From NCBI RefSeq assembly GCF_022637415.1, contig NZ_CP093340.1, positions 2,356,001-2,420,000 of the forward strand: DNA of 64,000 bases. The letters run 5' to 3'. Positions 47,606 to 60,338 of this stretch are shown here, one piece after another. The position numbers and the translations under genes were made by a program. Numbering within the stretch: the first letter of the stretch is position 1; each line of letters starts with the position of its first letter. The stretch comes from Luteimonas sp. S4-F44. Lineage in GTDB: Bacteria > Pseudomonadota > Gammaproteobacteria > Xanthomonadales > Xanthomonadaceae. Below the pieces are notes generated by a model. That model made no database searches. It was not told where the DNA came from and saw nothing but the letters and a program-made list of their open reading frames with translations.

Positions 47606-48868
47606 ATGCCCCGGTCCGAACGCCGTCGATCTGTCGTGTCGAATCCCGATTCCCGAATCCAGCCGCCCCAGCGCGCCGCCGCGCCCCCGCTTCGCGTCGC
47701 GCTGGTGGCCGGCGAAGCCTCCGGAGACCTGCTCGGCGCGGGGCTGATCGAACGCTTGCGCGCGAGCCACCCCGATATCGAGTGCGTCGGCGTCGGCGGC
47801 GATGCGATGCGCGCGGCCGGAATGACGACGTGGTACGACGCCTCGGAACTGGCGGTCATGGGATTGAGCGAGGTGCTGCGGCATCTGCCGCGCTTGCTGC
47901 GGCTGCGCCGCGCACTGCGCGCCCGCCTGCTGGCCTGGCGGCCGGATGTGTTCGTCGGCATCGACGCACCGGACTTCAATCTCGGGCTCGAACGCACGCT
48001 CAAGCAACACGGCATCCGCACGGTGCACTACGTCAGCCCGTCGATCTGGGCCTGGCGCCAGGGCCGCGCGGCGAAGATCGGGCGCAGCGCCGACCGGGTG
48101 CTGTGCCTGTTTCCCACCGAACCGCCGATCTACGCCGCGCACGGCGTCGATGCGCGCTTCGTCGGCCACCCTCTGGCCGAGATGCTCGCGCTCGAACCCG
48201 ACCGCGATGCCGCGCGCCGGACACTCGCGCTCGACGGCGACGCGCCGGTGCTCGCGGTGCTGCCGGGCTCCCGTCTGGGCGAGATCGCCCGACTGGGGGA
48301 CGTGTTCCTCGACGCCGCGGCCCGCGTCGCCGCCGCGCTGCCGGGACTGCGCGTCATCGTGCCGGCGGCCAATGCCGCCTGCCGCGCGGCGATCGACGCC
48401 TTGCTGGCGCAGCCGCGGTTTTCCGCGCTCGATGTCCGGGTCCTCGACGGCCAGGCGCGCACCGCGATGGTCGCCTCCGACGTCGTGCTGCTGGCCTCGG
48501 GCACCGCGACCCTCGAGGCGCTGCTGGCCAAACGGCCGATGGTCGTGGGCTACCGCATCGCGCCGAGCACCGCGTTCGTCGTGCGGCTGCTGAAACTGAT
48601 GAAGGTCGACCGCTATTCGCTGCCGAACATGCTCGCCGGCCGCACGATCGTGCCCGAGCTGATTCAGGAGGACTGCACGCCCGAGCGGCTGGCCGAGGCG
48701 GTGCTGCACTGGTTCGACGATCCGGCGGCCCGCGCCGCGCTGCAGCCGGTCTACCGCGACCTGCACCTGCAGTTGCGCCAGGGCGCCTCGGCGAGCGCCG
48801 CCGAGGCCGTGGCGCAACTCGCGCCGCCGGCGTTGCCGGCCGGCGCCTATCCCGAGCCCGCACCATGA
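47606..48868 (+). CDS. lpxB: Lipid-A-disaccharide synthase
   Basis: A 420-residue GT19 glycosyltransferase that condenses UDP-diacyl-GlcN with lipid X. The N-terminal opening [20 protein letters not shown] and the signature [16 protein letters not shown] are clear; the C-terminal UDP-binding half has [23 protein letters not shown]. The start is uncertain: ATG 47606 or GTG 47636 ([11 protein letters not shown]), neither with a Shine-Dalgarno. The 5' end lies within AATCCCGATTCC-type repeats, so the N-terminal ~28 residues are probably repeat-derived. The stop overlaps the rnhB start. Confidence 0.95.
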   Translation: MPRSERRRSVVSNPDSRIQPPQRAAAPPLRVALVAGEASGDLLGAGLIERLRASHPDIECVGVGGDAMRAAGMTTWYDASELAVMGLSEVLRHLPRLLRLRRALRARLLAWRPDVFVGIDAPDFNLGLERTLKQHGIRTVHYVSPSIWAWRQGRAAKIGRSADRVLCLFPTEPPIYAAHGVDARFVGHPLAEMLALEPDRDAARRTLALDGDAPVLAVLPGSRLGEIARLGDVFLDAAARVAAALPGLRVIVPAANAACRAAIDALLAQPRFSALDVRVLDGQARTAMVASDVVLLASGTATLEALLAKRPMVVGYRIAPSTAFVVRLLKLMKVDRYSLPNMLAGRTIVPELIQEDCTPERLAEAVLHWFDDPAARAALQPVYRDLHLQLRQGASASAAEAVAQLAPPALPAGAYPEPAP

Positions 48869-49494
48869 CCCGGCGCCTGCGCATCGCTGGCGTCGACGAG
48901 GCCGGGCGCGGCCCGCTGGCCGGCCCGGTCGTGGTCGCGGCCGTGGTGTTGCACCCCAAGCGCCCGATCGCTGGCCTCGACGATTCCAAGAAGCTGACCG
49001 AAAAGCGCCGCGAGGCGCTGTATCCGCAGATCGTCGAGCGCGCGCTGGCCTGGCGGATCGAGTTCGTCGGCGTCGAGGAAATCGACCGCATCAACATCTA
49101 CCACGCCACGCACGCCGGCATGACCCGCGCGGTGCAGGCGCTGGCCCCGGCCGCCGAACGGGTGCTCGTCGACGGCAACCGGCTACCGCCCGGACTGCCA
49201 TGCCCGGCGCGCGCGATCATCGGCGGCGACGCCATCGAAGAAGCGATCATGGCCGCCTCGATCCTCGCCAAGGTCGCCCGCGACCGCGCGATGGTCGCAC
49301 TGCACGCGCAGTTCCCGGCCTACGGCTTCGACCGCCACAAGGGCTACAGCGCCCCGTCGCATTTCGCCGCGCTCGAGCGCCACGGTCCGTGCATCCACCA
49401 CCGGCGCAGCTTCGCGCCGGTATCCCGGTTGCTCGCCCCCGCGCCCGCCGCGCCTGCACTGGCCGATCTGTTCGAAGCGCCCGTCCTGGCCTGA
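48865..49494 (+). CDS. rnhB: Ribonuclease HII
   Basis: A 209-residue RNase HII that removes single ribonucleotides and RNA from hybrids. The acidic pair Asp11-Glu12 is in [15 protein letters not shown], the tyrosine/lysine region [16 protein letters not shown], the third acidic residue in VLVDGNRLP and the fourth in [13 protein letters not shown]. Standard length. ATG 48865 overlaps the lpxB stop. Confidence 0.96.
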   Translation: MTRRLRIAGVDEAGRGPLAGPVVVAAVVLHPKRPIAGLDDSKKLTEKRREALYPQIVERALAWRIEFVGVEEIDRINIYHATHAGMTRAVQALAPAAERVLVDGNRLPPGLPCPARAIIGGDAIEEAIMAASILAKVARDRAMVALHAQFPAYGFDRHKGYSAPSHFAALERHGPCIHHRRSFAPVSRLLAPAPAAPALADLFEAPVLA

Positions 49495-49612
49495 ACGCCG
49501 ACCGCCCTGCGGCGGCCGCCCGGCCGCGCCGCGCCGCGGTCGCCCGGCTGTCAAGCCTTGTCCGCCCCCCGCCACCGCCCTACCCTGACGCTCCGGCCGC
49601 CTCGCCCCTGCA

Positions 49613-53143
<3,531 letters not shown>

Positions 53144-53191
53144 ACCGGGCCGGCTAACGGCCCGCCCCTCCCCCGTCCCAGAGAGACGACG

Positions 53192-54064
53192 ATGATCCGA
53201 TCCTTCGCCGCGGCGAGCGCTGTGTTGCTGCTCGCCGCCTGCAGTCCGTCCACACCTACGTTCGAGATCGACAACCCCACCGACGCACCGGTCAAGGTCA
53301 CCATCGACGGCAAGACCCACGAGGTAGCCGCCGGCACGAGCGCGGCACTGGAACTCGACGCTGGTCCGCACACGCTGCGCACGGACCGTACCGGCGAGGT
53401 CCGGATTTCGGTCTGCGGCGCCGAGCGCGGCACCCTGATCAACCCGACGCTGTCGGACTACGTGCTGGCCCGCGAGCTCTACGTCACCGACGCGTCCAAG
53501 CTGCGCAACTTCGGCGCGGCGATCGCGACCGTGGAACTCGGCGATGCGGTCTACGAGGGGCCCTTCGAGCAGTACACCGGCCTGTTCATCGACCGGACCT
53601 GGGACTTCGGCGTCCGCGAGGCGTTCCCCAAACAGCAGACCGTGGCCCGGATTCCCGAGAACGGCGGCAAGATCAGCACCAAGCTGTTCACCCCGCAGGC
53701 GTTCATCGACTACATCGAGGAGGCCAGCGACCGCCAGGGCGAGTTCGCGCGGCTGCATCCGGGCGGCTACGCGCAGCCGGACCGGGCGCTGGAGACCGCA
53801 CCGGCCGAGCTGCCACCGCTGCCGCAGGCGTTCGAGCCCCATTCGGCGCCGCTGCGCGAGGCCTACGCGCAACGCCTGCAGGTCCATGATGCGGCCGACT
53901 GCGAGGCGGTGCGCAAGCGCTCGCACGAAGCCCTGATGGCCGTCACCGGCGCGACCGCGATGCTGCACGTCGACCAGAGCCCTGATGACAACCAGGCCTA
54001 CAACGATGTCATCCAGCTCTACGGGCAGCTGATGGGCGCCGGCGCGCTGGTCCTCCCCCGGTGA
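53192..54064 (+). CDS. Hypothetical lipoprotein
   Basis: A 290-residue protein of unknown family with a lipoprotein signal ending LLLAAC (Cys17). The early part [25 protein letters not shown] (in pieces) is a beta-rich sandwich such as seen in envelope carbohydrate or metal-binding domains. A helical C-terminal part follows ([27 protein letters not shown]). Cys pairs (Cys75 region CGAER and ADCEAV) could form a disulfide. It separates dnaE from accA, which are often adjacent in related bacteria. GAGAGACG precedes ATG 53192. Confidence 0.72.
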   Translation: MIRSFAAASAVLLLAACSPSTPTFEIDNPTDAPVKVTIDGKTHEVAAGTSAALELDAGPHTLRTDRTGEVRISVCGAERGTLINPTLSDYVLARELYVTDASKLRNFGAAIATVELGDAVYEGPFEQYTGLFIDRTWDFGVREAFPKQQTVARIPENGGKISTKLFTPQAFIDYIEEASDRQGEFARLHPGGYAQPDRALETAPAELPPLPQAFEPHSAPLREAYAQRLQVHDAADCEAVRKRSHEALMAVTGATAMLHVDQSPDDNQAYNDVIQLYGQLMGAGALVLPR

Positions 54065-54137
54065 GACCCGACCGCCCGGCCCGCCTTCCGGCCGCCCCAA
54101 CGCACCCCGCCGTACGGGGCGCCGGGGGCCGGTCGGC

Positions 54138-54143
54138 TACACT
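54138..54143 (+). promoter_or_regulatory. Possible -10 of accA
   Basis: TACACT about 32 nt before the accA ATG, in a 106-bp gap behind the lipoprotein gene. The -35 is not obvious. Confidence 0.35.
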
Positions 54144-54170
54144 TTCCCCCAAGTCACCCGACGGCGCGTC

Positions 54171-55130
54171 ATGAACCCGAACTACCTCGATTTCGAGCAG
54201 CCCATCGCCGACCTGGAAGCCAAGATCCAGGAACTGCGCCAGGCCAGCGATGGCCCGGCCGTCAACATCGACGCCGAACTGGCCACGTTGCGCGACAAGC
54301 TGCGCAAGCGCACCGCGCACATCTTCCGCGACCTGACCCCGTGGCAGGTCTCGCAATTGGCGCGCCACCCGCAGCGGCCCTACACCAACGACTACATCCG
54401 CACGTTCTGCGACGAGTTCGAGGAACTGGCCGGCGACCGCGCCTACGGCGACGATGCCGCGATCGTCGGCGGCCTGGGCCGCATCGACGGGCGCAGCGTG
54501 ATGATCATCGGCCACCAGAAGGGCCGCGACACCAAGACCAAGGTACGGCGCAACTTCGGCATGCCGCGGCCCGAGGGCTACCGCAAGGCGCTGCGGCTGA
54601 TGAAGATGGCCGAGCGCTTCAAGCTGCCGCTGCTGACCTTCATCGACACGCCCGGCGCCTATCCGGGCATCGGCGCCGAGGAACGCGGCCAGTCCGAAGC
54701 GATCGCGCGCAACTTGATGGAGATGGCCGAGCTGCGCATCCCGATCCTTTGCACCGTCATCGGCGAAGGCGGCTCGGGCGGCGCGCTGGCGATCGGTGTG
54801 GGCGACCGCACGGTGATGCTCGAGTACAGCACCTATTCGGTGATCTCGCCCGAAGGCTGCGCGTCGATCCTGTGGAAGGACGCGGCCAAGGCGCGCGATG
54901 CCGCCGAACAGCTCGGCCTGACCGCCAAGCGGCTCAAGCAGCTGGGGCTGATCGACAAGGTCGTGCGCGAGCCGATCGGCGGCGCCCACCGCAATCCGCG
55001 ACAGACCGCGACCCGGCTCAAGGCGGTGCTGATGAACGAGCTCGACCAGCTCGAGCAGTTGCCGGTCGAGACCCTGCTGCAGCGCCGCTACGAGCGTCTG
55101 CGCAGCTACGGCGCCTACGAGGCGGCGTGA
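54171..55130 (+). CDS. accA: Acetyl-CoA carboxylase carboxyltransferase subunit alpha
   Basis: A 319-residue AccA, half of the carboxyltransferase that makes malonyl-CoA. The N-terminal helical part opens [20 protein letters not shown]. The crotonase-like core has [46 protein letters not shown] and [34 protein letters not shown] (each in segments). Length and motifs are standard. It converges with the Old Yellow Enzyme gene, with a small hairpin (55141-55156) between. Confidence 0.97.
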   Translation: MNPNYLDFEQPIADLEAKIQELRQASDGPAVNIDAELATLRDKLRKRTAHIFRDLTPWQVSQLARHPQRPYTNDYIRTFCDEFEELAGDRAYGDDAAIVGGLGRIDGRSVMIIGHQKGRDTKTKVRRNFGMPRPEGYRKALRLMKMAERFKLPLLTFIDTPGAYPGIGAEERGQSEAIARNLMEMAELRIPILCTVIGEGGSGGALAIGVGDRTVMLEYSTYSVISPEGCASILWKDAAKARDAAEQLGLTAKRLKQLGLIDKVVREPIGGAHRNPRQTATRLKAVLMNELDQLEQLPVETLLQRRYERLRSYGAYEAA

Positions 55131-55187
55131 TCGCGGCGGAACGGGCATCCGCCCGTCCGCACCGCACGCCCGCCACGACGCGCGCCG

Positions 55188-56249
55188 TTACCAGGCGCGC
55201 TGGTACTGTGCCGGCGGCTCGAGCGCTGCGCCCAGCACCTGCGCCGCGCGTCTGGGGAAGTAGGGATCGCGCAGCAGTTCGCGCGCCAGCAGCACCACGT
55301 CCGCGTCGCCGTCGGCGACGATGCGCTCGGCCTGTTCGGGCGTGGTGATCAGCCCGACTGCACCGGTCGCGATGCCGGCCTCGGCGCGAATGCGGCGGGC
55401 GAACGGCACCTGGTAGCCGGGACCGAGCTCGATCTTCTGGTCGGGCGACAGGCCGCCCGACGACACGTCGAGAAGATCGACTCCGCGCGGCGCCAGCAGC
55501 CGCGCCAATGCGACGCTCTGCTCGACGTCCCAGCCGCCCTCGACCCAGTCGGTCGCCGAGAGCCGGACCCACAGCGGCAGCCGCTCGGGCCAGACTTCGC
55601 GCACCGCATCGACGACCTCCAGCACCAGACGCGTCCGACCTTCGAAGCTGCCGCCCCAGGCATCGTCGCGCGTGTTCGACAGCGGCGAGAGGAACTGGTG
55701 CAACAGATAGCCGTGGGCAGCGTGGAGCTCGACCAGCTCGAAGCCGGCGGCGAGTGCACGTTGCGCGGCCGCGCGGAACGCCGCGACGACGCCCGCGATG
55801 CCATCGGCATCGAGCGCGACCGGCGCGGGATAGCGCGCGCTGTAGGCCGACGCCGACGGCGCGACGACCTGCCAGCCGCCGTCTTCCTGCGCGACCGCCC
55901 CATGGCCCCGCCACGGGGCGTAGGTGCTCGCCTTGCGGCCGGCGTGCGCCAGCTGGACGCCTGGCACCGCGCCCTGCGCGCGCACGAACGCCGCGATCGA
56001 CGCCCAGGCCTGCGTCTGCGCGTCGTTCCACAGGCCGACGTCCTCGGGCGCGATGCGGCCTTCGGGCAGCACCGCGGTAGCCTCGGCGATCACCAGGCCG
56101 GCGCCGCCGACCGCGCGGCTGCCCAGATGCACCAGATGCCAGTGGTCGGGCATCCCGTCGACAGCGCTGTACTGGCACATCGGCGAGACCGCGATGCGGT
56201 TGCGCAGCGTCAGCGCGCGCTGCGCCAGGGGAGAAAACAGGTCGGACAT
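55188..56249 (-). CDS. Old Yellow Enzyme family flavin oxidoreductase (YqjM-like)
   Basis: A 353-residue FMN-dependent ene-reductase/NADH:flavin oxidoreductase. The start LFSPLAQRALTLRNRIAVSPMCQYSAVDGMP matches YqjM-type enzymes, where the Cys in MCQYS tunes the FMN. VQLAHAGRKAST, ELHAAHGYLLHQFLSPLSNTR and VDLLDVSSGGL are conserved; ARELLRDPYFPRRAA binds the FMN phosphate near the end. AGGAA precedes the ATG (56247-56249). Substrates in the family are activated alkenes and nitro compounds. It is inserted opposite to the surrounding genes. Confidence 0.92.
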   Translation of the reverse strand: MSDLFSPLAQRALTLRNRIAVSPMCQYSAVDGMPDHWHLVHLGSRAVGGAGLVIAEATAVLPEGRIAPEDVGLWNDAQTQAWASIAAFVRAQGAVPGVQLAHAGRKASTYAPWRGHGAVAQEDGGWQVVAPSASAYSARYPAPVALDADGIAGVVAAFRAAAQRALAAGFELVELHAAHGYLLHQFLSPLSNTRDDAWGGSFEGRTRLVLEVVDAVREVWPERLPLWVRLSATDWVEGGWDVEQSVALARLLAPRGVDLLDVSSGGLSPDQKIELGPGYQVPFARRIRAEAGIATGAVGLITTPEQAERIVADGDADVVLLARELLRDPYFPRRAAQVLGAALEPPAQYQRAW

Positions 56250-56351
56250 TGCAGGTTCCTGCAGGCGGGTTGCCGACTGTAGGCCCAGCGCCCCAGGTCC
56301 GCGACCACGCGGCCGGATCGCTGCATTCCGGTCGCATGGCACCATGCGCGG

Positions 56352-57689
56352 ATGCCCGCGCCGTTTCCAGATCCGACGCTGCCCGCGCCGCCCGGCGACG
56401 GGCCGCTGCACGTGGCGTTCAGCGGCGGCCTCGACTCGACCGCCCTGCTGCACCTGCTTGCGCACGATCCGCGCATGCGCGCACGCGGCCTGGTCGCGCT
56501 GCACGTGCATCACGGCCTGCAGCCGCAGGCCGACGCCTGGGCCGCGCATTGCGAGGCGGTGTGCGCCGCGCTCGGAGTGGCCTGCGAGGTGCTGCGCGTG
56601 ACGGTTGTGCGCAAGGGCGGTGAGGGCCTGGAAGCCGCGGCGCGCGCGGCCCGCCATGCCGCGCTGCAGGCGCGACTGCCGTCCGATGCGGTCGCGGTCC
56701 TGGCCCATCACCGCGACGACCAGGCCGAGACCGTGCTGCTGCGCGCGTTGCGCGGTGCCGGTCCCGACGGCCTGGCGGCGATGCGGCCGCTGCGGGCATT
56801 CGGCGCGGGCTGGCTGTGGCGGCCGCTGCTGGCGGTCCCGCGCGCGCACCTGCTGGCCTACGCCGTGCGCCACCGACTGCACTGGATCGAAGATCCGAGC
56901 AACGCCGCCGACGACGCCGACCGCAACTTCCTGCGCAATCGCGTCCTGCCCTTGCTGCGCACGCGCTGGCCGCAGGCCGACGCCGTGCTGGCCGATGTCG
57001 CGACGCTGCAACGCGCGACCGTCACCCTGCTCGACGACGACGACATCGCGGCGCTGGCCACGGTGCGCACCCCCGACCCGGCAACGCTGGACGTGGTGCG
57101 GCTGCGTGCGTTGCCGACCGCGCGCCGTGCACGCGTGCTGCGGCGCTGGATCGCAGCGCTGGGCCTGCCGCCGCTGCCGCGTCAGGGCAGCGCCTGGTGC
57201 GAGGCCACACTGCAGGCGCCAGCGGGGGACCGCAGACCCCAGTTCGACTGGGCGGGCTGTCGGCTGCAGCGCTGGCGCGACCTGCTGCACGCAGGACCGC
57301 AACGCGCACCACTGCCGCGCGATCTCGCCATCGACTGGGCAGGCACGACGCCGCTGGCGCTGCCCGACGGCGACCGGCTGCATCTGCATGGAGCGCCACC
57401 GGATGTGCCCTTAGGTTGGCAGGTCCGGGCCCGGCGCGGCGGCGAGCGGATCGCATTGCCCGGCCGGACGCATTCGCACGCGCTCAAGCACGTACTGCAG
57501 GATCGCGCCGTGCCGCCCTGGCTGCGCGAGCGACTGCCGCTGCTCGTCGACGCCAGCGGGCGATTGCTCGCGGCCGGCGACCTCGTCCTCGACGGCGCGT
57601 TCGAGGCCTGGCTGCGCGACAGCGGCCGCCGCTTGCACTGGGCGCACGGCGCGGCGGTGCACGACCCGGGCGAGACGCCACGGCCCTGA
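56352..57689 (+). CDS. tilS: tRNA(Ile)-lysidine synthase
   Basis: A 445-residue TilS that changes C34 of tRNA-Ile2 to lysidine so it reads AUA. The PP-loop is VAFSGGLDSTALLHLLAHDP with Ser24-Ser29. GLEAAARAARHAAL and VLAHHRDDQAETVLLRALRG are the conserved middle, IEDPSNAADDADRNFLRN the N-loop region. The C-terminal TilS domains (about 230-445) contain LRERLPLLVDASGRLLAAGD. A CACCAT element ends 6 nt before ATG 56352, so it too may be leaderless. Confidence 0.96.
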   Translation: MPAPFPDPTLPAPPGDGPLHVAFSGGLDSTALLHLLAHDPRMRARGLVALHVHHGLQPQADAWAAHCEAVCAALGVACEVLRVTVVRKGGEGLEAAARAARHAALQARLPSDAVAVLAHHRDDQAETVLLRALRGAGPDGLAAMRPLRAFGAGWLWRPLLAVPRAHLLAYAVRHRLHWIEDPSNAADDADRNFLRNRVLPLLRTRWPQADAVLADVATLQRATVTLLDDDDIAALATVRTPDPATLDVVRLRALPTARRARVLRRWIAALGLPPLPRQGSAWCEATLQAPAGDRRPQFDWAGCRLQRWRDLLHAGPQRAPLPRDLAIDWAGTTPLALPDGDRLHLHGAPPDVPLGWQVRARRGGERIALPGRTHSHALKHVLQDRAVPPWLRERLPLLVDASGRLLAAGDLVLDGAFEAWLRDSGRRLHWAHGAAVHDPGETPRP

Positions 57690-57723
57690 GGCCGCACTCA
57701 GCCCTCGCCCAGGCGTCATCGCT

Positions 57724-57735
57724 TAGAATCGCGGC
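57724..57735 (+). promoter_or_regulatory. -10 element, possible leaderless start
   Basis: TAGAAT at 57724-57729 ends 6 nt before the xseB ATG (57736). No Shine-Dalgarno is present. Confidence 0.45.
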
Positions 57736-58023
57736 ATGGCCAAATCCGCTTCCACGCCCGCTCCGCCCGCCCAGGATCCGTCCCCGGTCGCCGACTTCGA
57801 AAACGCCTTGGGCCAGCTCGAAGCGCTGGTCGAACGCATGGAGGGCGGTGAACTGAGCCTGGAGGAATCGCTTGGTGCCTACGAGCGCGGCGTCGGCCTG
57901 TACCGCCGCTGCCGCCAGGCGCTCGAGGAGGCCGAGCAGCGCGTGCGCCTGCTCAGCGACCCGGCCGCGCCCGAGCGCAGCCAGCCGTTCGGTGGCGAGC
58001 AGGTCGACGATCCCGATGCCTGA
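57736..58023 (+). CDS. xseB: Exodeoxyribonuclease VII small subunit
   Basis: A 95-residue XseB, small subunit of exonuclease VII that degrades single-stranded DNA with XseA. The conserved [21 protein letters not shown] and [31 protein letters not shown] form the coiled helical hairpin. A short disordered N-terminus ([12 protein letters not shown]) precedes it. It overlaps ispA by 8 nt. A -10 lies 6 nt before its ATG. Confidence 0.96.
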   Translation: MAKSASTPAPPAQDPSPVADFENALGQLEALVERMEGGELSLEESLGAYERGVGLYRRCRQALEEAEQRVRLLSDPAAPERSQPFGGEQVDDPDA

Positions 58024-58915
58024 CGCCGCCAGCCGGATCGCCGTTCGCATCGGCGACTGGCGCGCCCGCACCGACGCCGCGTTGCAACGCGCACTCGACA
58101 CCACCGCAGCCGGCGAGCCGCGGCTGGATGCGGCGATGCGCCACGCGGTGCTGCTCGGCGGCAAACGCATGCGGCCGCTGCTGGTCCACGCCACCGCAGC
58201 GGCCTTCGGCGCCGCGCCCGCGCAGGCCGATGCGCCGGCGGTCGCGGTCGAGCTCGTGCACGCCTATTCGCTGGTCCACGACGATCTGCCGGCGATGGAC
58301 GACGACGCGCTGCGCCGCGGCCAGCCGACCGTGCACGTCGCCTTCGACGAAGCCACCGCCATCCTCGCCGGCGACGCCTTGCAGACCCTGGCGTTCTCGG
58401 TGCTTGCCGAGGCGCCACTTGCAGCCGAGACGCGGCTGGCGATGGTCGCGCGGCTGGCCTCGGCATCGGGCGCACTGGGCATGTGCGGCGGCCAGGCGAT
58501 CGACCTCGCGGCGACCGGCGGCGGCGGTGCGCGCGACATCGCGGGCCTGGAGCGCCTGCACGCGCTCAAGACCGGCGCGCTGCTGCGCGCGGCGGTCGCG
58601 CTCGGGGCGCTGGCGGCTGACGTCGACGCCACGACGCGTAACCGGCTCGACGATTTCGCGACCGCGCTCGGCCTCGCCTTCCAGATCCGCGACGACCTGC
58701 TCGATATCGAAGGCGACAGCGCGACGCTGGGCAAGACCGCGGGCAAGGACGTGGCGCAGGACAAGGCAACGTTCCCCGCGCTGATCGGCGCCGACGCCTC
58801 GCGCGCACGCCTGTCCGAACTCGCTTCGCGCATGCGCGAAGCGCTGGCACCGTTCGGCGACGCCGCCGCGCCGCTGGCCGAACTCGGCCGGCAGGCCATC
58901 GAACGCGACCACTGA
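58016..58915 (+). CDS. ispA: (2E,6E)-farnesyl diphosphate synthase
   Basis: A 299-residue short-chain trans-prenyltransferase that condenses IPP and DMAPP/GPP to FPP. The first Asp-rich motif is [16 protein letters not shown] and the second is [23 protein letters not shown] and [14 protein letters not shown] are also diagnostic. ATG 58016 lies inside the end of xseB (8-nt overlap). dxs, which often follows, is absent from the window; a decayed GNAT gene comes next. It uses IPP from the dxr pathway and feeds UppS. Confidence 0.96.
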   Translation: MPDAASRIAVRIGDWRARTDAALQRALDTTAAGEPRLDAAMRHAVLLGGKRMRPLLVHATAAAFGAAPAQADAPAVAVELVHAYSLVHDDLPAMDDDALRRGQPTVHVAFDEATAILAGDALQTLAFSVLAEAPLAAETRLAMVARLASASGALGMCGGQAIDLAATGGGGARDIAGLERLHALKTGALLRAAVALGALAADVDATTRNRLDDFATALGLAFQIRDDLLDIEGDSATLGKTAGKDVAQDKATFPALIGADASRARLSELASRMREALAPFGDAAAPLAELGRQAIERDH

Positions 58916-58994
58916 GCGCAGCGGGCAGCCAGCGCAGCCCGCACCTGCGCCCGACCGGGGCCGGTATCGCTTCGCCGACGATCCGCGACCGCGC

Positions 58995-59230
58995 ATGACC
59001 ACGTCTCGCCGCTACGCCCCCTCAGATTACGACGCCTGCCTGGCACTGTTCGACAGTAACTGCCCGGCGTTCTTCGACCGCGCCGAGCGCGAGGATTTCG
59101 CGCTTGCTGTCGTGGCATGCCACGGCCTGGCGTGGCCTGGTCGTCGAGCGCGATGGCGACCTGCTCGCCTGCGGCGGGCATCCGATCCCGCTCGATGCCG
59201 CACGCGGCACCGAGCGGCGCGACGCGGCGA
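58995..59230 (+). pseudogene. Frameshifted, truncated GNAT acetyltransferase
   Basis: The frame from ATG 58995 begins like a GNAT enzyme (RRYAPSDYDACLALFDSNCP then AFFDRAEREDFA), then turns into Arg-rich nonsense after about residue 38. In the frame one base on (from about 59104) the family sequence resumes: GLVVERDGDLLACGGHPIPLD. The rest of the domain, including the acetyl-CoA loop, is missing: the sequence ends against the DUF4870 gene on the other strand. So this is a remnant with one frameshift and a 3' deletion. Confidence 0.72.
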
Positions 59231-59674
59231 TCAGCCGATCAGACGCAGCGTCAGCGGGTAGCGGTAGGTCTCGCCGTTCCAGGCTTTGACCGCCGCCACG
59301 ATGCCGCAGACCAGCCAGAGCACCGCCAGGGCGACTGCGCCCAGCACCAGCAGCAGGCCGAGCGGCAACGCGACGATCGCCCCGATCCCCAGCGTCAGCA
59401 CCGTCATGCCCAGCAGCACAAGACCGGTCACACCGAGGACGCAGGCGTAAAGAAACATGCTCAGGTTGAAGTTCAGCGCTTCGAGCGCGTGGTCGGCGGC
59501 GAAAGCATCATCGTCGCGCTTGACCAGGTAGACCGTGCCGGCGACAACGACGCCGGCCACGCCGGACATCCAACTGGTCATCAAGGCGAGCACCAGCGCG
59601 CCGATATGCGTGCCGGCGGCCCATTGGCGACTGGCGATGGCGGGCGAGGCCTGGGGGAGCGTCGAAGCGTACAT
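59231..59674 (-). CDS. DUF4870-type small membrane protein
   Basis: A 147-residue membrane protein of the DUF4870 type. The core is WAAGTHIGALVLALMTSWMSG, VYLVKRDDDAFAADHALEALNFNLS (family signature: a basic loop, then an acidic D-A-hydrophobic-ALNF helix), then paired TM segments and the end YRYPLTLRLIG. Function unknown. GGAG 8 nt before the ATG (59672-59674) decides the start over an in-frame ATG at 59710. It is a diverged paralogue of the next gene and stops against the GNAT remnant. Confidence 0.85.
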   Translation of the reverse strand: MYASTLPQASPAIASRQWAAGTHIGALVLALMTSWMSGVAGVVVAGTVYLVKRDDDAFAADHALEALNFNLSMFLYACVLGVTGLVLLGMTVLTLGIGAIVALPLGLLLVLGAVALAVLWLVCGIVAAVKAWNGETYRYPLTLRLIG

Positions 59675-59830
59675 GGGGGGGTCTCCAGAAGCGTCGAGGG
59701 ACAGGTCCATGATGGCGCCGCGCGTCGGCGACGCAAGCCAACGCATGGCACCCAACGGATGGCACCCAACCAATGGCAGGGGTGCGATAAGACCGCTGGG
59801 CATCGTTCGGAGATAGAGAGCTCGAGATCG

Positions 59831-59866
59831 CTTCAAAGCAAAAACCCCGGCACACAGGCCGGGGTT
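59831..59866 (-). terminator. Rho-independent terminator of DUF4870 gene
   Basis: A 9-bp stem (AACCCCGGC/GCCGGGGTT) with a 6-nt loop and, on the minus strand, the tail TTTTTGCTTT, starting 24 nt beyond the stop at 59890. It separates the two paralogues, so the downstream copy needs its own promoter. Confidence 0.85.
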
Positions 59867-59889
59867 CGAGAGGCTGCGTGACGCGCCGG

Positions 59890-60255
59890 TCAGCTGATCA
59901 GGCGCAGCGCGAAGGGGTAGCGGTAGGCCACGCCCTCCTTGGCCTTGAGCGCGGCGATGATGCTGAACACCAAGCACAGGATCCACAGCACCAGATTGAT
60001 CAGGCCGCCGATCAGGATGATCGTCAGCACCATGCCGATGACGTAGCCGATGGTCAGCGTGATCTGGAAGTTCAGCGCTTCCTTGGCCTGGTCGGTGACG
60101 AAAGCCTTGTCGGGCCGGTCCTTGTGCACCAGCCACATGATCAGCGGCACGATGAAGCCGAGGATGATGCACGACAGATGCGTGAGCATCGCGAACGTGC
60201 GATCGTCCTGCGTGGTGGCCGCGGCGGGTGCCGGTGCCGGATCGAAATCGTTCAT
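59890..60255 (-). CDS. DUF4870 family membrane protein
   Basis: A 121-residue DUF4870 protein: AMLTHLSCIILGFIVPLIMW as TM1, HKDRPDKAFVTDQAKEALNFQ as the signature cytoplasmic helix, then two TM segments (ITLTIGYVIGMVLTIILIGG and INLVLWILCLVFSIIAALKA) and the terminal YRYPFALRLIS. Role in the family is unknown; small membrane proteins of the same kind (Tic20-like by fold prediction in the literature I recall) occur widely. It ends at a strong terminator. Confidence 0.92.
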   Translation of the reverse strand: MNDFDPAPAPAAATTQDDRTFAMLTHLSCIILGFIVPLIMWLVHKDRPDKAFVTDQAKEALNFQITLTIGYVIGMVLTIILIGGLINLVLWILCLVFSIIAALKAKEGVAYRYPFALRLIS

Positions 60256-60338
60256 TGCAAAGTCCCCTTAGGCAAGGTGGAAGAAGATGCGCTGGGCCGG
60301 GCGACGATCGCCGCCGCGGCCGGCGGTGCGAGCATACG

